Shown: positions 17,576-26,222 of the stretch, piece after piece | How positions within the stretch are numbered: position 1 is the first letter of the stretch | Layout: the number at the start of each line of letters is the position of its first letter | Origin: Flavobacterium rakeshii | Lineage (GTDB): Bacteria > Bacteroidota > Bacteroidia > Flavobacteriales > Flavobacteriaceae | Direction: 5' to 3' | DNA length: 64,000 nt | Assembly (NCBI RefSeq): GCF_009741375.1 | Contig: NZ_WOWP01000010.1 | Coordinates: 62,001-126,000, forward strand | The notes under the pieces: generated by a model | Seen by the model: only the letters and a program-made list of their open reading frames with translations | What the model was told of the DNA's origin: nothing | Database searches by the model: none | Translations under genes and position numbers: made by a program

Positions 17576-18406
17576 ATGACGAAAGCCTTACCGCTATTAT
17601 TACTTTTTATTTCAACTACAGTATTTTCACAAAAAACCGATATCGTTATACTGGGAACAGACCATTTTAGCCAGATTTATAAGGAAGATAACCCTAATAC
17701 TGATATCAAATCTGATAAAAGAAAAAATGAAATAAATGCAGTTATTGATTTAATTGGCAAGTACAAACCTGACTGTATTATGGTTGAGGAGCTTCCGGAA
17801 AATCAACCCGAAATAGACAGTATGTATAATCTTTATGTAAAAGGGATTTTAAATACTTCCAGCAGAAGAGAGATTTTTAATATCGCTTTTCCTATTGCTA
17901 AAAAACATAACCTAAAAAAAGTATATTGCGTTAATGCTCCCGGAGGAACTTCACAAAGTCTCTTGGATAACGGAGATAATATTGAGTTGTATAAAAACGA
18001 AACTTTGGAGCTTCGGGAAATAGTAATGGCAAAATACAAAGCTATTAATAATGGTACGCTCTCTTTTAAAGACTATCTTACTTTTCTAAACCAGCCTGAT
18101 ACCTACAACAAAGTTTACCATTTAAAATATATTACCCCTTCGCGTGTTACTAATGGTACTTTTAAAAGTCCGGATGAAATGATTGATTCGGCATTTGTTA
18201 ATACAAAGTATATAGGTGCAGAGCTTACTTCTGTATGGAAAAACAGGGATTATAAAATATACTCCAATATTGTAACTACTCAACTAAAGGAAAAACCTAA
18301 ACGCATTTTGCTTCTTATAGGTGTAGGCCATGTAGGCTCACTTAAAAGCATTTTCAGGGATGATCCCGAATATAACTTTATAGAAGCAAATACACTTTTA
18401 AAATAA
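17576..18406 (+). CDS. DUF5694 secreted protein, TraB/ChaN-like fold
   Basis: 276 residues with a signal peptide (about 1-18). The mature start DIVILGTDHFSQIY, the segment KYKPDCIMVEELPENQPEID and the end RILLLIGVGHVGSLKSIF correspond to the conserved motifs of DUF5694, which belongs to the TraB/EreA/ChaN superfamily of metal-dependent hydrolase-like proteins. His and Glu residues in GTDHF, VEELPE and GVGHV are the likely active-site residues of that fold. The substrate is unknown. It is convergent with the M1 aminopeptidase gene with no intergenic bases and no visible terminator. Confidence 0.75.
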   Translation: MTKALPLLLLFISTTVFSQKTDIVILGTDHFSQIYKEDNPNTDIKSDKRKNEINAVIDLIGKYKPDCIMVEELPENQPEIDSMYNLYVKGILNTSSRREIFNIAFPIAKKHNLKKVYCVNAPGGTSQSLLDNGDNIELYKNETLELREIVMAKYKAINNGTLSFKDYLTFLNQPDTYNKVYHLKYITPSRVTNGTFKSPDEMIDSAFVNTKYIGAELTSVWKNRDYKIYSNIVTTQLKEKPKRILLLIGVGHVGSLKSIFRDDPEYNFIEANTLLK

Positions 18407-20479
18407 CTATTCGGCCAATAGTAATTCCAGTCTTTGTCTTTCGTTTTCCTTAAGCTCAGGCATTATATTGGTAAATGCTTCCCTGTAGCCTTCTTCTTTA
18501 AGTAGCTTTCGTATATTATCACGTCCAAACTTAGCAAACTGCCATTTGTGATGTTTAGTGGCTCTGGCAAGATTTATAAGTACAGTATCATCCTGCTTAC
18601 CTATATAAATTAAATTAGACAATGCATTTTGACGTATACTACTTTCATACTTAGGAGAGGCGTAATCCTGCAGTTCGGCATAATATTGCTCTTTTTTATC
18701 GGCTCTGTAGTCTTTTGTGGTGTAAGCTAGGGTTAGCCACAGTATCCTTAAATTCTTATCGTTAAACCCAACCCAGGTATCAGACATATCAAGGAACTCC
18801 CCTGTCCTATCCGGGAAACGCATACTTAATACATTAAGAGCAATCTCCTTTGTTACGTATGACTCATCCTGCATAAGTGATTTGTAATCCTCAAAAAACG
18901 CATCTGGAATAGTAACAACGGTACGGGCAACCGCCTGCCTTATTTTTATATTATCTGTTTTCATGGCAGTACGCACAATGTCGGCTTTTTCTTCAAATGG
19001 TACTTCAGCCAGCTGGAACAGTATTTCTTCTTTTAGAGGCCAAAATGCATCCGAATTCATTACTTGTGTGTACATTTCCTTACTTTCCTTAAACGGTTGG
19101 CTTTGCAGACTGCCTATAGCAAAATACTGCTGTATGAATTTGTTTTTGTTAAGTAACTCAATTGCTTCACCAACTTCAAATTTCGGGTTTTCAAGCCAAC
19201 GTTTTTTAAACGATTCGGTATCATAGTCAGACACCTTGTTAATCTCTGCCAGAAAATCATCGGTGCTTACATTTTGAAAAGCATACTTTTCTAAATAAGT
19301 TTTCACTGCTTTCCTAAAAGCATCATGCCCTACTCCTTCTCTTAATACATGTAGTGCCCACGCCCCTTTTTGGTAGTAACTCAGGGCACTCGCTTTTTCG
19401 TTTAGTATAGGTACAGTATCGGTTTGTGATGCCTGTTGTAACCTTTCAGCCATTTGGTATAACTCATAGTAAAAATGGTCTTCTCCATACAGTTCCTGTT
19501 CTGCAAGCAGAGCATAGTAAGTCGCAAAACCTTCCTGTAGCCAGTGGTGTTCTCCCGACTTTGCCGTAATCAAATCACCAAACCACTGGTGAGCCAGTTC
19601 GTGGGCATTAACGTTTACATAAGTTCTGTCGTTAAAACCAATGTTATCTACCACATAATCCTGTGAGAATATAGTAGAAGTTGTGTTTTCCATACCGGCA
19701 TATAAAAAGTCGAGCACCGGTATTTGCCTGTAAATTCCCCAGACGTACTTAACTCCTATTTCCTTTTCAAAAAAATCGAATATCTGTTTACTGTAACGGT
19801 AGGTCGGCTCAAACTTATCCCTGTCTTCCGGACGGTAATAAAACTCTAACGGAGTACCTGAAGCCGACATCTGCTGTTGTTTTTCAAACCTACCTATAGC
19901 CATCATTAGCAGGTAACTACTCATAGGGTTTTGCATTTCATAATTCCACTTTTGCAGATTCCCCTCGGGCGATTTTCCTTTTAATTCTCCATTTGCAAGT
20001 ACTTCAAACCCATCCTGAAATCCTACCGAAAGGTTAAACACCACCTTTTCATTCATGTCATCAAAGCTAGGTAACCAGTGACTGGTATATTTACCCTGTC
20101 CCTGTGTCCATATTTGCAGTCCGTCGCCCTCTCCCACAAAGTAAAGCGTTTGTTTAGGTTGTGCAGTGTAATCAAACTCCAGGGTGTTTTTTCCTTTTTT
20201 ATAACCTTTGTATAACTTTAAGGCATGTGGAGCATCTACAAAACCTGCTTTCTTACCGTTTATGGTAACATTGGTATAATCCATATCATGAGCATCAATT
20301 GTAATAGTGTCGGTTTTTTCAAGCAAATCAAAGGTATACTTAACCTTACCCATAATCTTTTTATGAGGTACATCAAAAGTAAGGTAAGCATTAAGGGTTT
20401 TAAAATCGGCCTTTTTGTACTGCTGGGCAAAGCTCGAAAGGCTTAGTAAAAATATAGTGACAGAAATGTAGTTTTTCAT
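18407..20479 (-). CDS. Secreted M1 family zinc aminopeptidase
   Basis: 690 residues with a signal peptide (about 1-18). The M1 exopeptidase motif is AGMENTTS (261-268) and the zinc site is HELAH (293-297) with the third ligand E316 in WLQEGFAT. The N-terminal beta saddle and a C-terminal helical domain (HEAT-like, 450-690) complete the M1 layout. The enzyme removes N-terminal residues from peptides outside the cytoplasm and probably helps use protein as a nutrient. A C-terminal type 9 secretion signal is not seen. Its stop codon touches that of the convergent DUF5694 gene. Confidence 0.92.
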   Translation of the reverse strand: MKNYISVTIFLLSLSSFAQQYKKADFKTLNAYLTFDVPHKKIMGKVKYTFDLLEKTDTITIDAHDMDYTNVTINGKKAGFVDAPHALKLYKGYKKGKNTLEFDYTAQPKQTLYFVGEGDGLQIWTQGQGKYTSHWLPSFDDMNEKVVFNLSVGFQDGFEVLANGELKGKSPEGNLQKWNYEMQNPMSSYLLMMAIGRFEKQQQMSASGTPLEFYYRPEDRDKFEPTYRYSKQIFDFFEKEIGVKYVWGIYRQIPVLDFLYAGMENTTSTIFSQDYVVDNIGFNDRTYVNVNAHELAHQWFGDLITAKSGEHHWLQEGFATYYALLAEQELYGEDHFYYELYQMAERLQQASQTDTVPILNEKASALSYYQKGAWALHVLREGVGHDAFRKAVKTYLEKYAFQNVSTDDFLAEINKVSDYDTESFKKRWLENPKFEVGEAIELLNKNKFIQQYFAIGSLQSQPFKESKEMYTQVMNSDAFWPLKEEILFQLAEVPFEEKADIVRTAMKTDNIKIRQAVARTVVTIPDAFFEDYKSLMQDESYVTKEIALNVLSMRFPDRTGEFLDMSDTWVGFNDKNLRILWLTLAYTTKDYRADKKEQYYAELQDYASPKYESSIRQNALSNLIYIGKQDDTVLINLARATKHHKWQFAKFGRDNIRKLLKEEGYREAFTNIMPELKENERQRLELLLAE

Positions 20480-20502
20480 AGAATTATATTGATTTGTGTA
20501 GG

Positions 20503-20973
20503 TTACCAGTCTACAGGATTCAAATTTCCTTTTTCAATTAATTTATATAGTTCATCAGGTTTTTCAATGCTTTTGATATAAAAAACCTGATAGTTTATTT
20601 CCTTTCCGGAAAGAATTTCAGAAAAGGCAAAATAAGTACTTTTACCCCTTCCGCCATTTATAAAAACAATACCGTAAAAATTATCTTTTTTTATGGTAAA
20701 AACAAGCTGTTTTGAAGGTGATAAAGGGTTATGTTTAACATCGGTTGATCTGAAATTTTTATTAGGATTTGCAATCCTAAAGTCTCCAAACTTCTTTTTT
20801 AATGCTTTTTTGAAAGCTTTTGGAATAGATGATTTTTTATAAGAAACCTGTATTTCTGCCTGTTGATGAGAAAAGTTTTCTGTCATTAATTCATTTAAAC
20901 TTTTCTGATTTATTGTTTCTTGTGCGTATGACTGACAGAAGGCAAATAGGAAAAATAAGAAGTAGTTTTTCAT
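20503..20973 (-). CDS. Hypothetical secreted protein
   Basis: 156 residues from the ATG at 20973, where a signal peptide starts (MKNYFLFFLFAFCQSYAQ). An ATG five codons earlier would spoil the signal. The mature domain has QAEIQVSYKKSSIPKAFK, FTIKKDNFYGIVFINGGRG and STYFAFSEILSGKEINYQ, alternating strands and short helices, with no family recognised. It lies 23 bases upstream of the M1 peptidase on the same strand, so the two are probably co-transcribed. Confidence 0.65.
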   Translation of the reverse strand: MKNYFLFFLFAFCQSYAQETINQKSLNELMTENFSHQQAEIQVSYKKSSIPKAFKKALKKKFGDFRIANPNKNFRSTDVKHNPLSPSKQLVFTIKKDNFYGIVFINGGRGKSTYFAFSEILSGKEINYQVFYIKSIEKPDELYKLIEKGNLNPVDW

Positions 20974-21079
20974 GGAAATTCTTAACATTTACACAAATCT
21001 AATAAATACAGCGCTAAATATTACGTTTTACTTTTATTGAATAATCTTTATCTTCGTAACACAATACTTACAAGCCAAA

Positions 21080-23182
21080 ATGAATAACCTTTTAGAAACT
21101 CCTATAGAATACCTTAAAGGCGTAGGCCCTGCCCGTGGCGAGCTGTTGCGCAAGGAGTTGGGCATTCATAAATATGGCGATCTGCTTAACCTGTACCCCA
21201 ACCGTTATATAGACCGTACCCGATATTACCGTATTAATGAACTGCAAAACAGTAACTCTGAAGTACAGATTGTAGGGAAAGTAATCAATATAAAAACGGT
21301 TGAACAAAAACGCGGAAAACGCCTTGTAGCTACCTTTGTAGATAATACCGGGCAAATGGAACTCGTTTGGTTTCAGGGGCAAAAATGGATAAGGGAAAAC
21401 GTTAAGATAAATGTACCTTATGTAATTTTTGGCAAGGTTAGTTCGTTTAACGGGGTTTTCAATATGGCACATCCTGAAATGGAACTGCTTAGCGAACACG
21501 AAAAGAGCCTTCGCAGTGCCATGCAGCCTATTTACCCAAGTACCGAAAAGCTTACGCAACGCGGTATTACCAACAAGGTGGTAAACAAAATAATGCAACA
21601 GTTGTTTATAGAAACACAGGCATTGTTTAAAGAAACATTACCGGCATGGCTTTTACAGGAAATTAAACTTATTCCTAAAAATGCAGCACTGTTTAATGTA
21701 CACTTCCCTAAAAGTCAGGAAATACTGGCGCAGGCACAATTCAGGCTTAAGTTTGAAGAGCTGTTTTTTATTCAGCTACAGCTTATTACTAAAAATTTAC
21801 TGCGTAAACACAAAATAAAAGGACATCCCTTTGACAAGGTAGGCGAAATATTTAACAATTTTTATCAAAACCATTTGCCTTTTGAGCTTACCAATGCCCA
21901 AAAACGTGTACTAAAAGAAATTAGACATGATATGGGGCATCCGGCACAAATGAACCGCCTGCTACAGGGTGATGTAGGATCGGGTAAAACCATAGTGGCA
22001 TTAATGAGTATGCTACTGGCTCTTGATAACGGATTTCAGGCATGCCTTATGGCACCTACAGAGATTTTAGCCAACCAGCATTTTTTAGGTCTGTCAGAGT
22101 TGGCTGCACCTTTAAACATAAATATCAAAATCCTTACAGGATCTACCAAAACGGCTGAAAGAAGGATTATTCACGAAGAGCTAGAAAACGGTACGCTACA
22201 CATTATAATAGGTACTCATGCCTTACTGGAAGATAAAGTACAGTTTAAAAACCTTGGGCTTGCCATTATTGACGAACAGCACCGTTTTGGGGTAGAACAA
22301 CGCTCCAAACTCTGGAAAAAGAATGAAATTCCGCCACACATACTGGTAATGACCGCCACCCCTATTCCGCGTACGCTTGCCATGAGCCTGTATGGTGATT
22401 TGGATATATCGGTAATAGATGAACTACCTCCGGGTCGTAAGCCTATTAAAACGGTACATCGTTATGACAGTAACCGATTAAAAGTTTGGGCTTTCCTTAA
22501 AGAGGAAATTGCTAAGGGCAGGCAGGTATATATTGTATATCCGTTAATTCAGGAAAGTGAAAAAATGGATTATAAAGACCTGATGGACGGTTACGAAAGT
22601 ATTTCGCGCGATTTCCCCCTACCGCAGTACAGTGTGAGTATAGTACACGGACAGATGAAACCGGCTGAAAAGGATAGCGAAATGGATCGCTTCGCCAAAG
22701 GTAAAACGAATATTATGGTTGCTACTACTGTTATTGAAGTTGGTGTAAACGTGCCTAATGCTAGTGTTATGGTTATAGAAAGTGCCGAACGTTTTGGTCT
22801 TTCCCAGCTGCATCAGTTACGTGGACGCGTAGGCCGTGGTGCCGAACAAAGTTACTGTATAATGATGACAGGCGGGAAACTGAGTAACGACAGTAAAGTA
22901 CGTATGGATACTATGGTACGTACCAATGACGGATTTGAAATTGCGGAAGTTGACCTTAAACTGCGTGGTCCCGGTGACATTATGGGTACACAACAAAGCG
23001 GTGTGCTTAACCTACAGATAGCCGACTTGGTTAAAGACCGAGAGATACTGCAAATGGCAAGGCATTATGCTATAAAACTGCTTAAGGACGATGCAAACCT
23101 TAATAAACCAGAACATGCAGCATTACGTACTGCTTTTATAGAAATGACTAAAAAGAAGAATATCTGGAATTATATATCTTAG
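21080..23182 (+). CDS. recG: ATP-dependent DNA helicase RecG
   Basis: 700 residues, normal for RecG. The wedge/OB domain (about 50-140, for example SEVQIVGKVINIKTVEQ) is followed by SF2 helicase motifs: QGDVGSGKT (296-304), TEILANQH, IIDEQHRFGVEQR, MTATPIPRTLAMS, and motifs V/VI in TTVIEVGVNVPNA and LHQLRGRVGRG. The TRG-type C-terminal region follows (DLKLRGPGDIMGTQQSG). RecG remodels stalled forks and Holliday junctions by branch migration. It is divergent from the 20503 gene. A TATCTTCG box (21049-21056), one base off the -7 consensus, lies 24 bases before the start. Confidence 0.97.
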   Translation: MNNLLETPIEYLKGVGPARGELLRKELGIHKYGDLLNLYPNRYIDRTRYYRINELQNSNSEVQIVGKVINIKTVEQKRGKRLVATFVDNTGQMELVWFQGQKWIRENVKINVPYVIFGKVSSFNGVFNMAHPEMELLSEHEKSLRSAMQPIYPSTEKLTQRGITNKVVNKIMQQLFIETQALFKETLPAWLLQEIKLIPKNAALFNVHFPKSQEILAQAQFRLKFEELFFIQLQLITKNLLRKHKIKGHPFDKVGEIFNNFYQNHLPFELTNAQKRVLKEIRHDMGHPAQMNRLLQGDVGSGKTIVALMSMLLALDNGFQACLMAPTEILANQHFLGLSELAAPLNINIKILTGSTKTAERRIIHEELENGTLHIIIGTHALLEDKVQFKNLGLAIIDEQHRFGVEQRSKLWKKNEIPPHILVMTATPIPRTLAMSLYGDLDISVIDELPPGRKPIKTVHRYDSNRLKVWAFLKEEIAKGRQVYIVYPLIQESEKMDYKDLMDGYESISRDFPLPQYSVSIVHGQMKPAEKDSEMDRFAKGKTNIMVATTVIEVGVNVPNASVMVIESAERFGLSQLHQLRGRVGRGAEQSYCIMMTGGKLSNDSKVRMDTMVRTNDGFEIAEVDLKLRGPGDIMGTQQSGVLNLQIADLVKDREILQMARHYAIKLLKDDANLNKPEHAALRTAFIEMTKKKNIWNYIS

Positions 23183-23220
23183 TCAAATTTTATAAAGAAT
23201 AAAAACCTTACTAATTAGTA

Positions 23221-23877
23221 TTAGATAAGATTTTTAATCGTTTTATAATCAAGCTGTTTAAAATCGGTAATAACCTTATTAGCTAAAGATGTATCCTGCC
23301 CCATAGAATGTTCACCTTTGTAGCCAATACAAAATACTCCGGCTCCGGTTGCAGCCTTTATACCATTTGTACTGTCTTCAATAATAATACATTCCTCTTT
23401 TGGGAATCCGGTTTGCTTAACCGCTTCAACAAATATGGCTGGGTTAGGCTTTGAATATTCAAAATCCTCTCCGCTTATTTTAGTTTTAAAATACTGATGC
23501 AGGTCAAACCTTGTAAACACAGCTTCTATTTTCCTTTTCGCTGCTGATGAAGCCAACACCAAAGTCATACCGTTATTATATAAATCAATAATAAGGTCTT
23601 TTACTCCCGGTATAAGTTCCAGTTCATCACTAGTATCAAAAGCATCAAAATAGTATTTGTAACTTTCCTCCAGCAATACTTCCTCACTTTGTTCCAGGTT
23701 AAACCTGCTACGTAGCTTCTGTATAATATTCTTATCAGAATTACCTATAAAATCAGAGTATATCTCATCGGTAACCTCAATACCAAGTTCTTTATAAAAC
23801 TTTTGGTTAGCCTCCAGTCCTACGGGTTCGGTATTAACCACTACCCCATCCATATCAAATATTACAGCATTTACCAT
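23221..23877 (-). CDS. HAD superfamily phosphatase, beta-phosphoglucomutase-like (copy 2)
   Basis: 218 residues. HAD motif I is IFDMDGVVVNTE (about 7-18), motif II is in LVLASSAAKRKIEAVF, motif III Lys in GEDFEYSKPNPAIF, and motif IV in IIEDSTNGIKAA. The cap is the four-helix type of phosphoglucomutase and sugar phosphatases. It is a clear paralogue of the gene just upstream, to which it is joined by a one-base overlap (TAATG). The likely activity is on a small sugar phosphate, but it cannot be told which. It is downstream in the two-gene operon. Confidence 0.9.
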   Translation of the reverse strand: MVNAVIFDMDGVVVNTEPVGLEANQKFYKELGIEVTDEIYSDFIGNSDKNIIQKLRSRFNLEQSEEVLLEESYKYYFDAFDTSDELELIPGVKDLIIDLYNNGMTLVLASSAAKRKIEAVFTRFDLHQYFKTKISGEDFEYSKPNPAIFVEAVKQTGFPKEECIIIEDSTNGIKAATGAGVFCIGYKGEHSMGQDTSLANKVITDFKQLDYKTIKNLI

Positions 23878-24533
23878 TACTTAATATCCCTTACTTTTAG
23901 GAAATCAAGCTCATTGAAGTGGGCAATAATCTTATCGGCCTCTTCAAGCTCCTGTAATTTTGAATTTTCGCTTTGGTAGCCCACACAAAATATACCGGCA
24001 CCTTTTGCTGCTTTAATTCCGTTTGTACTGTCTTCAATAACAATACATGCTTCTTTTGGCGCAACAGATAACGATGCGGCATGCTCAAATATAGCAGGGT
24101 GCGGTTTAGATTTTGGGAAATCCTCTCCGCTCACAATATGAGTAAAATACTGATGAAGCCCGAAACGGTTAAACACCCTCTCTATAGTTACCTTAGAAGC
24201 AGATGAAGCCAGTATAAGCTGAATGCCGTTACCGTGAAGGTCTACTATAAGCTCTCTAACACCCGGTAATAAATCAAGGTCTTCCTTTACATCAAAAGCA
24301 TCATTAAATAGTGATCTTTTGGTTTGTACCAAATGCTCTACCTCATGCTCAAGATCAAAAGTATCTTTAAGTTTCTGGTAAACATTTTTAGTAGAATTAC
24401 CTGTAAATGAAGCATACATTTCGTGTGTCACTTCAATGTTAAGGTGTTTAAAATGCTGGTAGTAAGCAAAATGATGTACGGGTTCAGTATCAACAATTAC
24501 CCCGTCCATATCAAATATAACGGTCTTTATCAT
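23877..24533 (-). CDS. HAD superfamily phosphatase, beta-phosphoglucomutase-like (copy 1)
   Basis: 218 residues, the same length as its downstream paralogue. Motifs are IFDMDGVIVDTEPVHHFAY (7-25), LILASSASKVTIERVF, GEDFPKSKPHPAIF and VIEDSTNGIKAAKGAG. The cap region differs most between the copies, as expected if they act on different substrates. Start ATG at 24533. The pair is a tandem duplication; whether the copies are redundant is not visible. Confidence 0.9.
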   Translation of the reverse strand: MIKTVIFDMDGVIVDTEPVHHFAYYQHFKHLNIEVTHEMYASFTGNSTKNVYQKLKDTFDLEHEVEHLVQTKRSLFNDAFDVKEDLDLLPGVRELIVDLHGNGIQLILASSASKVTIERVFNRFGLHQYFTHIVSGEDFPKSKPHPAIFEHAASLSVAPKEACIVIEDSTNGIKAAKGAGIFCVGYQSENSKLQELEEADKIIAHFNELDFLKVRDIK

Positions 24534-24726
24534 AGTCAGAATTAAAGCTGCAAAATTACAACATACTATTGTAAGCTAAAAGTTTTAAGACATTAAGATG
24601 TAGTTAAATTGCCCCTTTAACACTGCAAAAAACTATAATAAACGTTTTCGTGAAATTTTTTATAAGTCGGTTTTAAACCTTTTGCAGTAACTTTAGTCTT
24701 AAATATAAATTAGTATTTAAAAAGAA

Positions 24727-25269
24727 TTGCAGGACGAAAAGGCATTCATAGCACAATTGCTTGACCCAAAAACGCAAAACGATGCGTTTAGGCAGCTTGT
24801 ATCTCAATACAGCAGGCCATTGTACAGCCATATCCGTAATATAGTACTGAATCATGATGATGCCGATGATGTTTTGCAAAACACATTTATTAAAGTATTT
24901 AGGAACCTTAGTAATTTTAAGGGCGAAAGCAAGTTATTTTCCTGGATATACCGCATAGCTACAAACGAATCGCTTACCTTTATTAGTCAAAAAGCCAAGA
25001 AAGCCGGGGTAAGCAACGAGGAGATATTAGAAAAACAGGCTCAGGAGCTGCATGCCGACAATTATTTTAGCGGAGACGAAATACAACAAAAGCTCCAACA
25101 GGCCATTACAACATTACCCGAAAAGCAACAACTGGTTTTTAAAATGCGTTACTTTGAAGATATAGGGTACGAAGAGATGTCGGAAATACTGGATACATCT
25201 GTGGGTGCTTTAAAGGCTTCTTACCATCATGCCAGTAAAAAAATTGAAAATTATTTTAACACTCATTAA
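24727..25269 (+). CDS. ECF-type RNA polymerase sigma factor
   Basis: 180 residues from a TTG at 24727; an in-frame stop lies three codons upstream, and there is no ATG until well inside, so TTG is the start. Region 2 reads DDADDVLQNTFIKVFRNL, the -10 recognition helix KLFSWIYRIATNESLTF. Region 4 reads LPEKQQLVFKMRYFEDIGYE and MSEILDTSVGALKASYHHAS. It would direct RNA polymerase to a small regulon. The next two genes encode a membrane protein and a periplasmic protein, a common layout for ECF sigma, anti-sigma and sensor. Confidence 0.93.
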   Translation: MQDEKAFIAQLLDPKTQNDAFRQLVSQYSRPLYSHIRNIVLNHDDADDVLQNTFIKVFRNLSNFKGESKLFSWIYRIATNESLTFISQKAKKAGVSNEEILEKQAQELHADNYFSGDEIQQKLQQAITTLPEKQQLVFKMRYFEDIGYEEMSEILDTSVGALKASYHHASKKIENYFNTH

Positions 25270-25299
25270 ACCTTTTGTAAATTATTCAGTCTTAAATAT

Positions 25300-25707
25300 A
25301 TGAAACCATTTAATTTAGATAAAGAACCAAAAATAAAATCGGGATTTACCACACCCGATAGCTATTTTGATGACTTTACCGTAAAGATGATGCAGCAGCT
25401 CCCTGAACAGGAAGTTAAAGTTGTACCGCTTTACAGGAGGATGTCGGTTTGGATATCATCTGTAGCTGCTGTGTTGGTTATCGCCCTTGGTGTTTCTGTA
25501 CTTTTAAAAATGAATACCACAAGTGAACCCGATGCTACCACTATTGAGAACTATTTGGTTTATCAGGCAGATATAATGCCTAATGATTTTATACAGGGAC
25601 TGGATGAAGATGCCATAGAAGATTTGGAAGCATCTATAGCGATTAGCGATGAGGCTATTGAAAATTACTTAACCAACGAAGAATACGATATTTATCTAAA
25701 CGAATAA
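25300..25707 (+). CDS. Putative anti-sigma factor, single membrane span
   Basis: 135 residues: about 45 N-terminal cytoplasmic residues (FNLDKEPKIKSGFTTPDSYF), one helix (MSVWISSVAAVLVIALGVSVLL, split about 49-69), and an acidic outer domain (DEDAIEDLEASIAISDE). The position right after an ECF sigma gene (30 bases) and the topology suggest an anti-sigma factor, but it lacks a zinc-binding HxxxCxxC motif, so this is inference. The alternative is a conserved membrane protein of the same operon with no sigma-binding role. Confidence 0.65.
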   Translation: MKPFNLDKEPKIKSGFTTPDSYFDDFTVKMMQQLPEQEVKVVPLYRRMSVWISSVAAVLVIALGVSVLLKMNTTSEPDATTIENYLVYQADIMPNDFIQGLDEDAIEDLEASIAISDEAIENYLTNEEYDIYLNE

Positions 25708-25711
25708 CACT

Positions 25712-26155
25712 ATGAAAACAAAGTTATTACTAACATTATTATTAAGTTTCTCACTAAGTGTTTTTTCACAAACGCATAAGGAGAAAAGAGACCAGATTAA
25801 AGCTTTAAAGGTGTCGTTTCTAACTACAGAACTAAAGCTTACAAGTCAGGAATCGGCTAAATTCTGGCCTATATATAATGCTTATGAAGAAAAAGAATTT
25901 GAGATAAAGCATGATAAAATGCGTTCTATTATCAAAAAGATAGAAAATGCCGGAGAATCATTAACTGAGAAAGACGCCAGCAATTACCTAAATCAGTTTC
26001 AGGAGGCCGAAAAGGAACTTGTAGAACTGAAAGGTAAAATGATTGCCGACTTAAAACCTGTTATAGGATCTGTCAAATTACTGAAACTCCAAAAAGCAGA
26101 ATTTGATTTCAACAGAAAATTACTTTCCAAATGGAAAGACAAACATAAAGAGTAG
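25712..26155 (+). CDS. Spy/CpxP-like periplasmic helical protein
   Basis: 147 residues with a signal peptide (about 1-19, ending SVFSQ). The mature part is one long helical domain (KRDQIKALKVSFLTTELKL, ESAKFWPIYNAYEEKEFEI) and recalls the LTxxQ / Spy-CpxP family: LTSQESAKFWP sits where LTxxQ lies. These proteins are periplasmic chaperones or metal-stress sensors. It starts four bases after the putative anti-sigma gene. With the sigma and membrane genes, it forms an envelope-stress-type unit. Confidence 0.7.
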   Translation: MKTKLLLTLLLSFSLSVFSQTHKEKRDQIKALKVSFLTTELKLTSQESAKFWPIYNAYEEKEFEIKHDKMRSIIKKIENAGESLTEKDASNYLNQFQEAEKELVELKGKMIADLKPVIGSVKLLKLQKAEFDFNRKLLSKWKDKHKE

Positions 26156-26178
26156 TTTAATTAGGTTATTTTGTTACT

Positions 26179-26222
26179 AAAATCAGCAGGCATCTTTTCC
26201 ATTACCCTGCTGATTTTTTTTA
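26179..26222. terminator. Terminator between convergent genes
   Basis: Twelve-base arms aaaatcagcagg (26179-26190) and cctgctgatttt (26206-26217) followed by a T run. The right arm touches the stop of the minus-strand gene, so it serves the ECF sigma operon and probably the 26220 gene as well. Confidence 0.85.
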
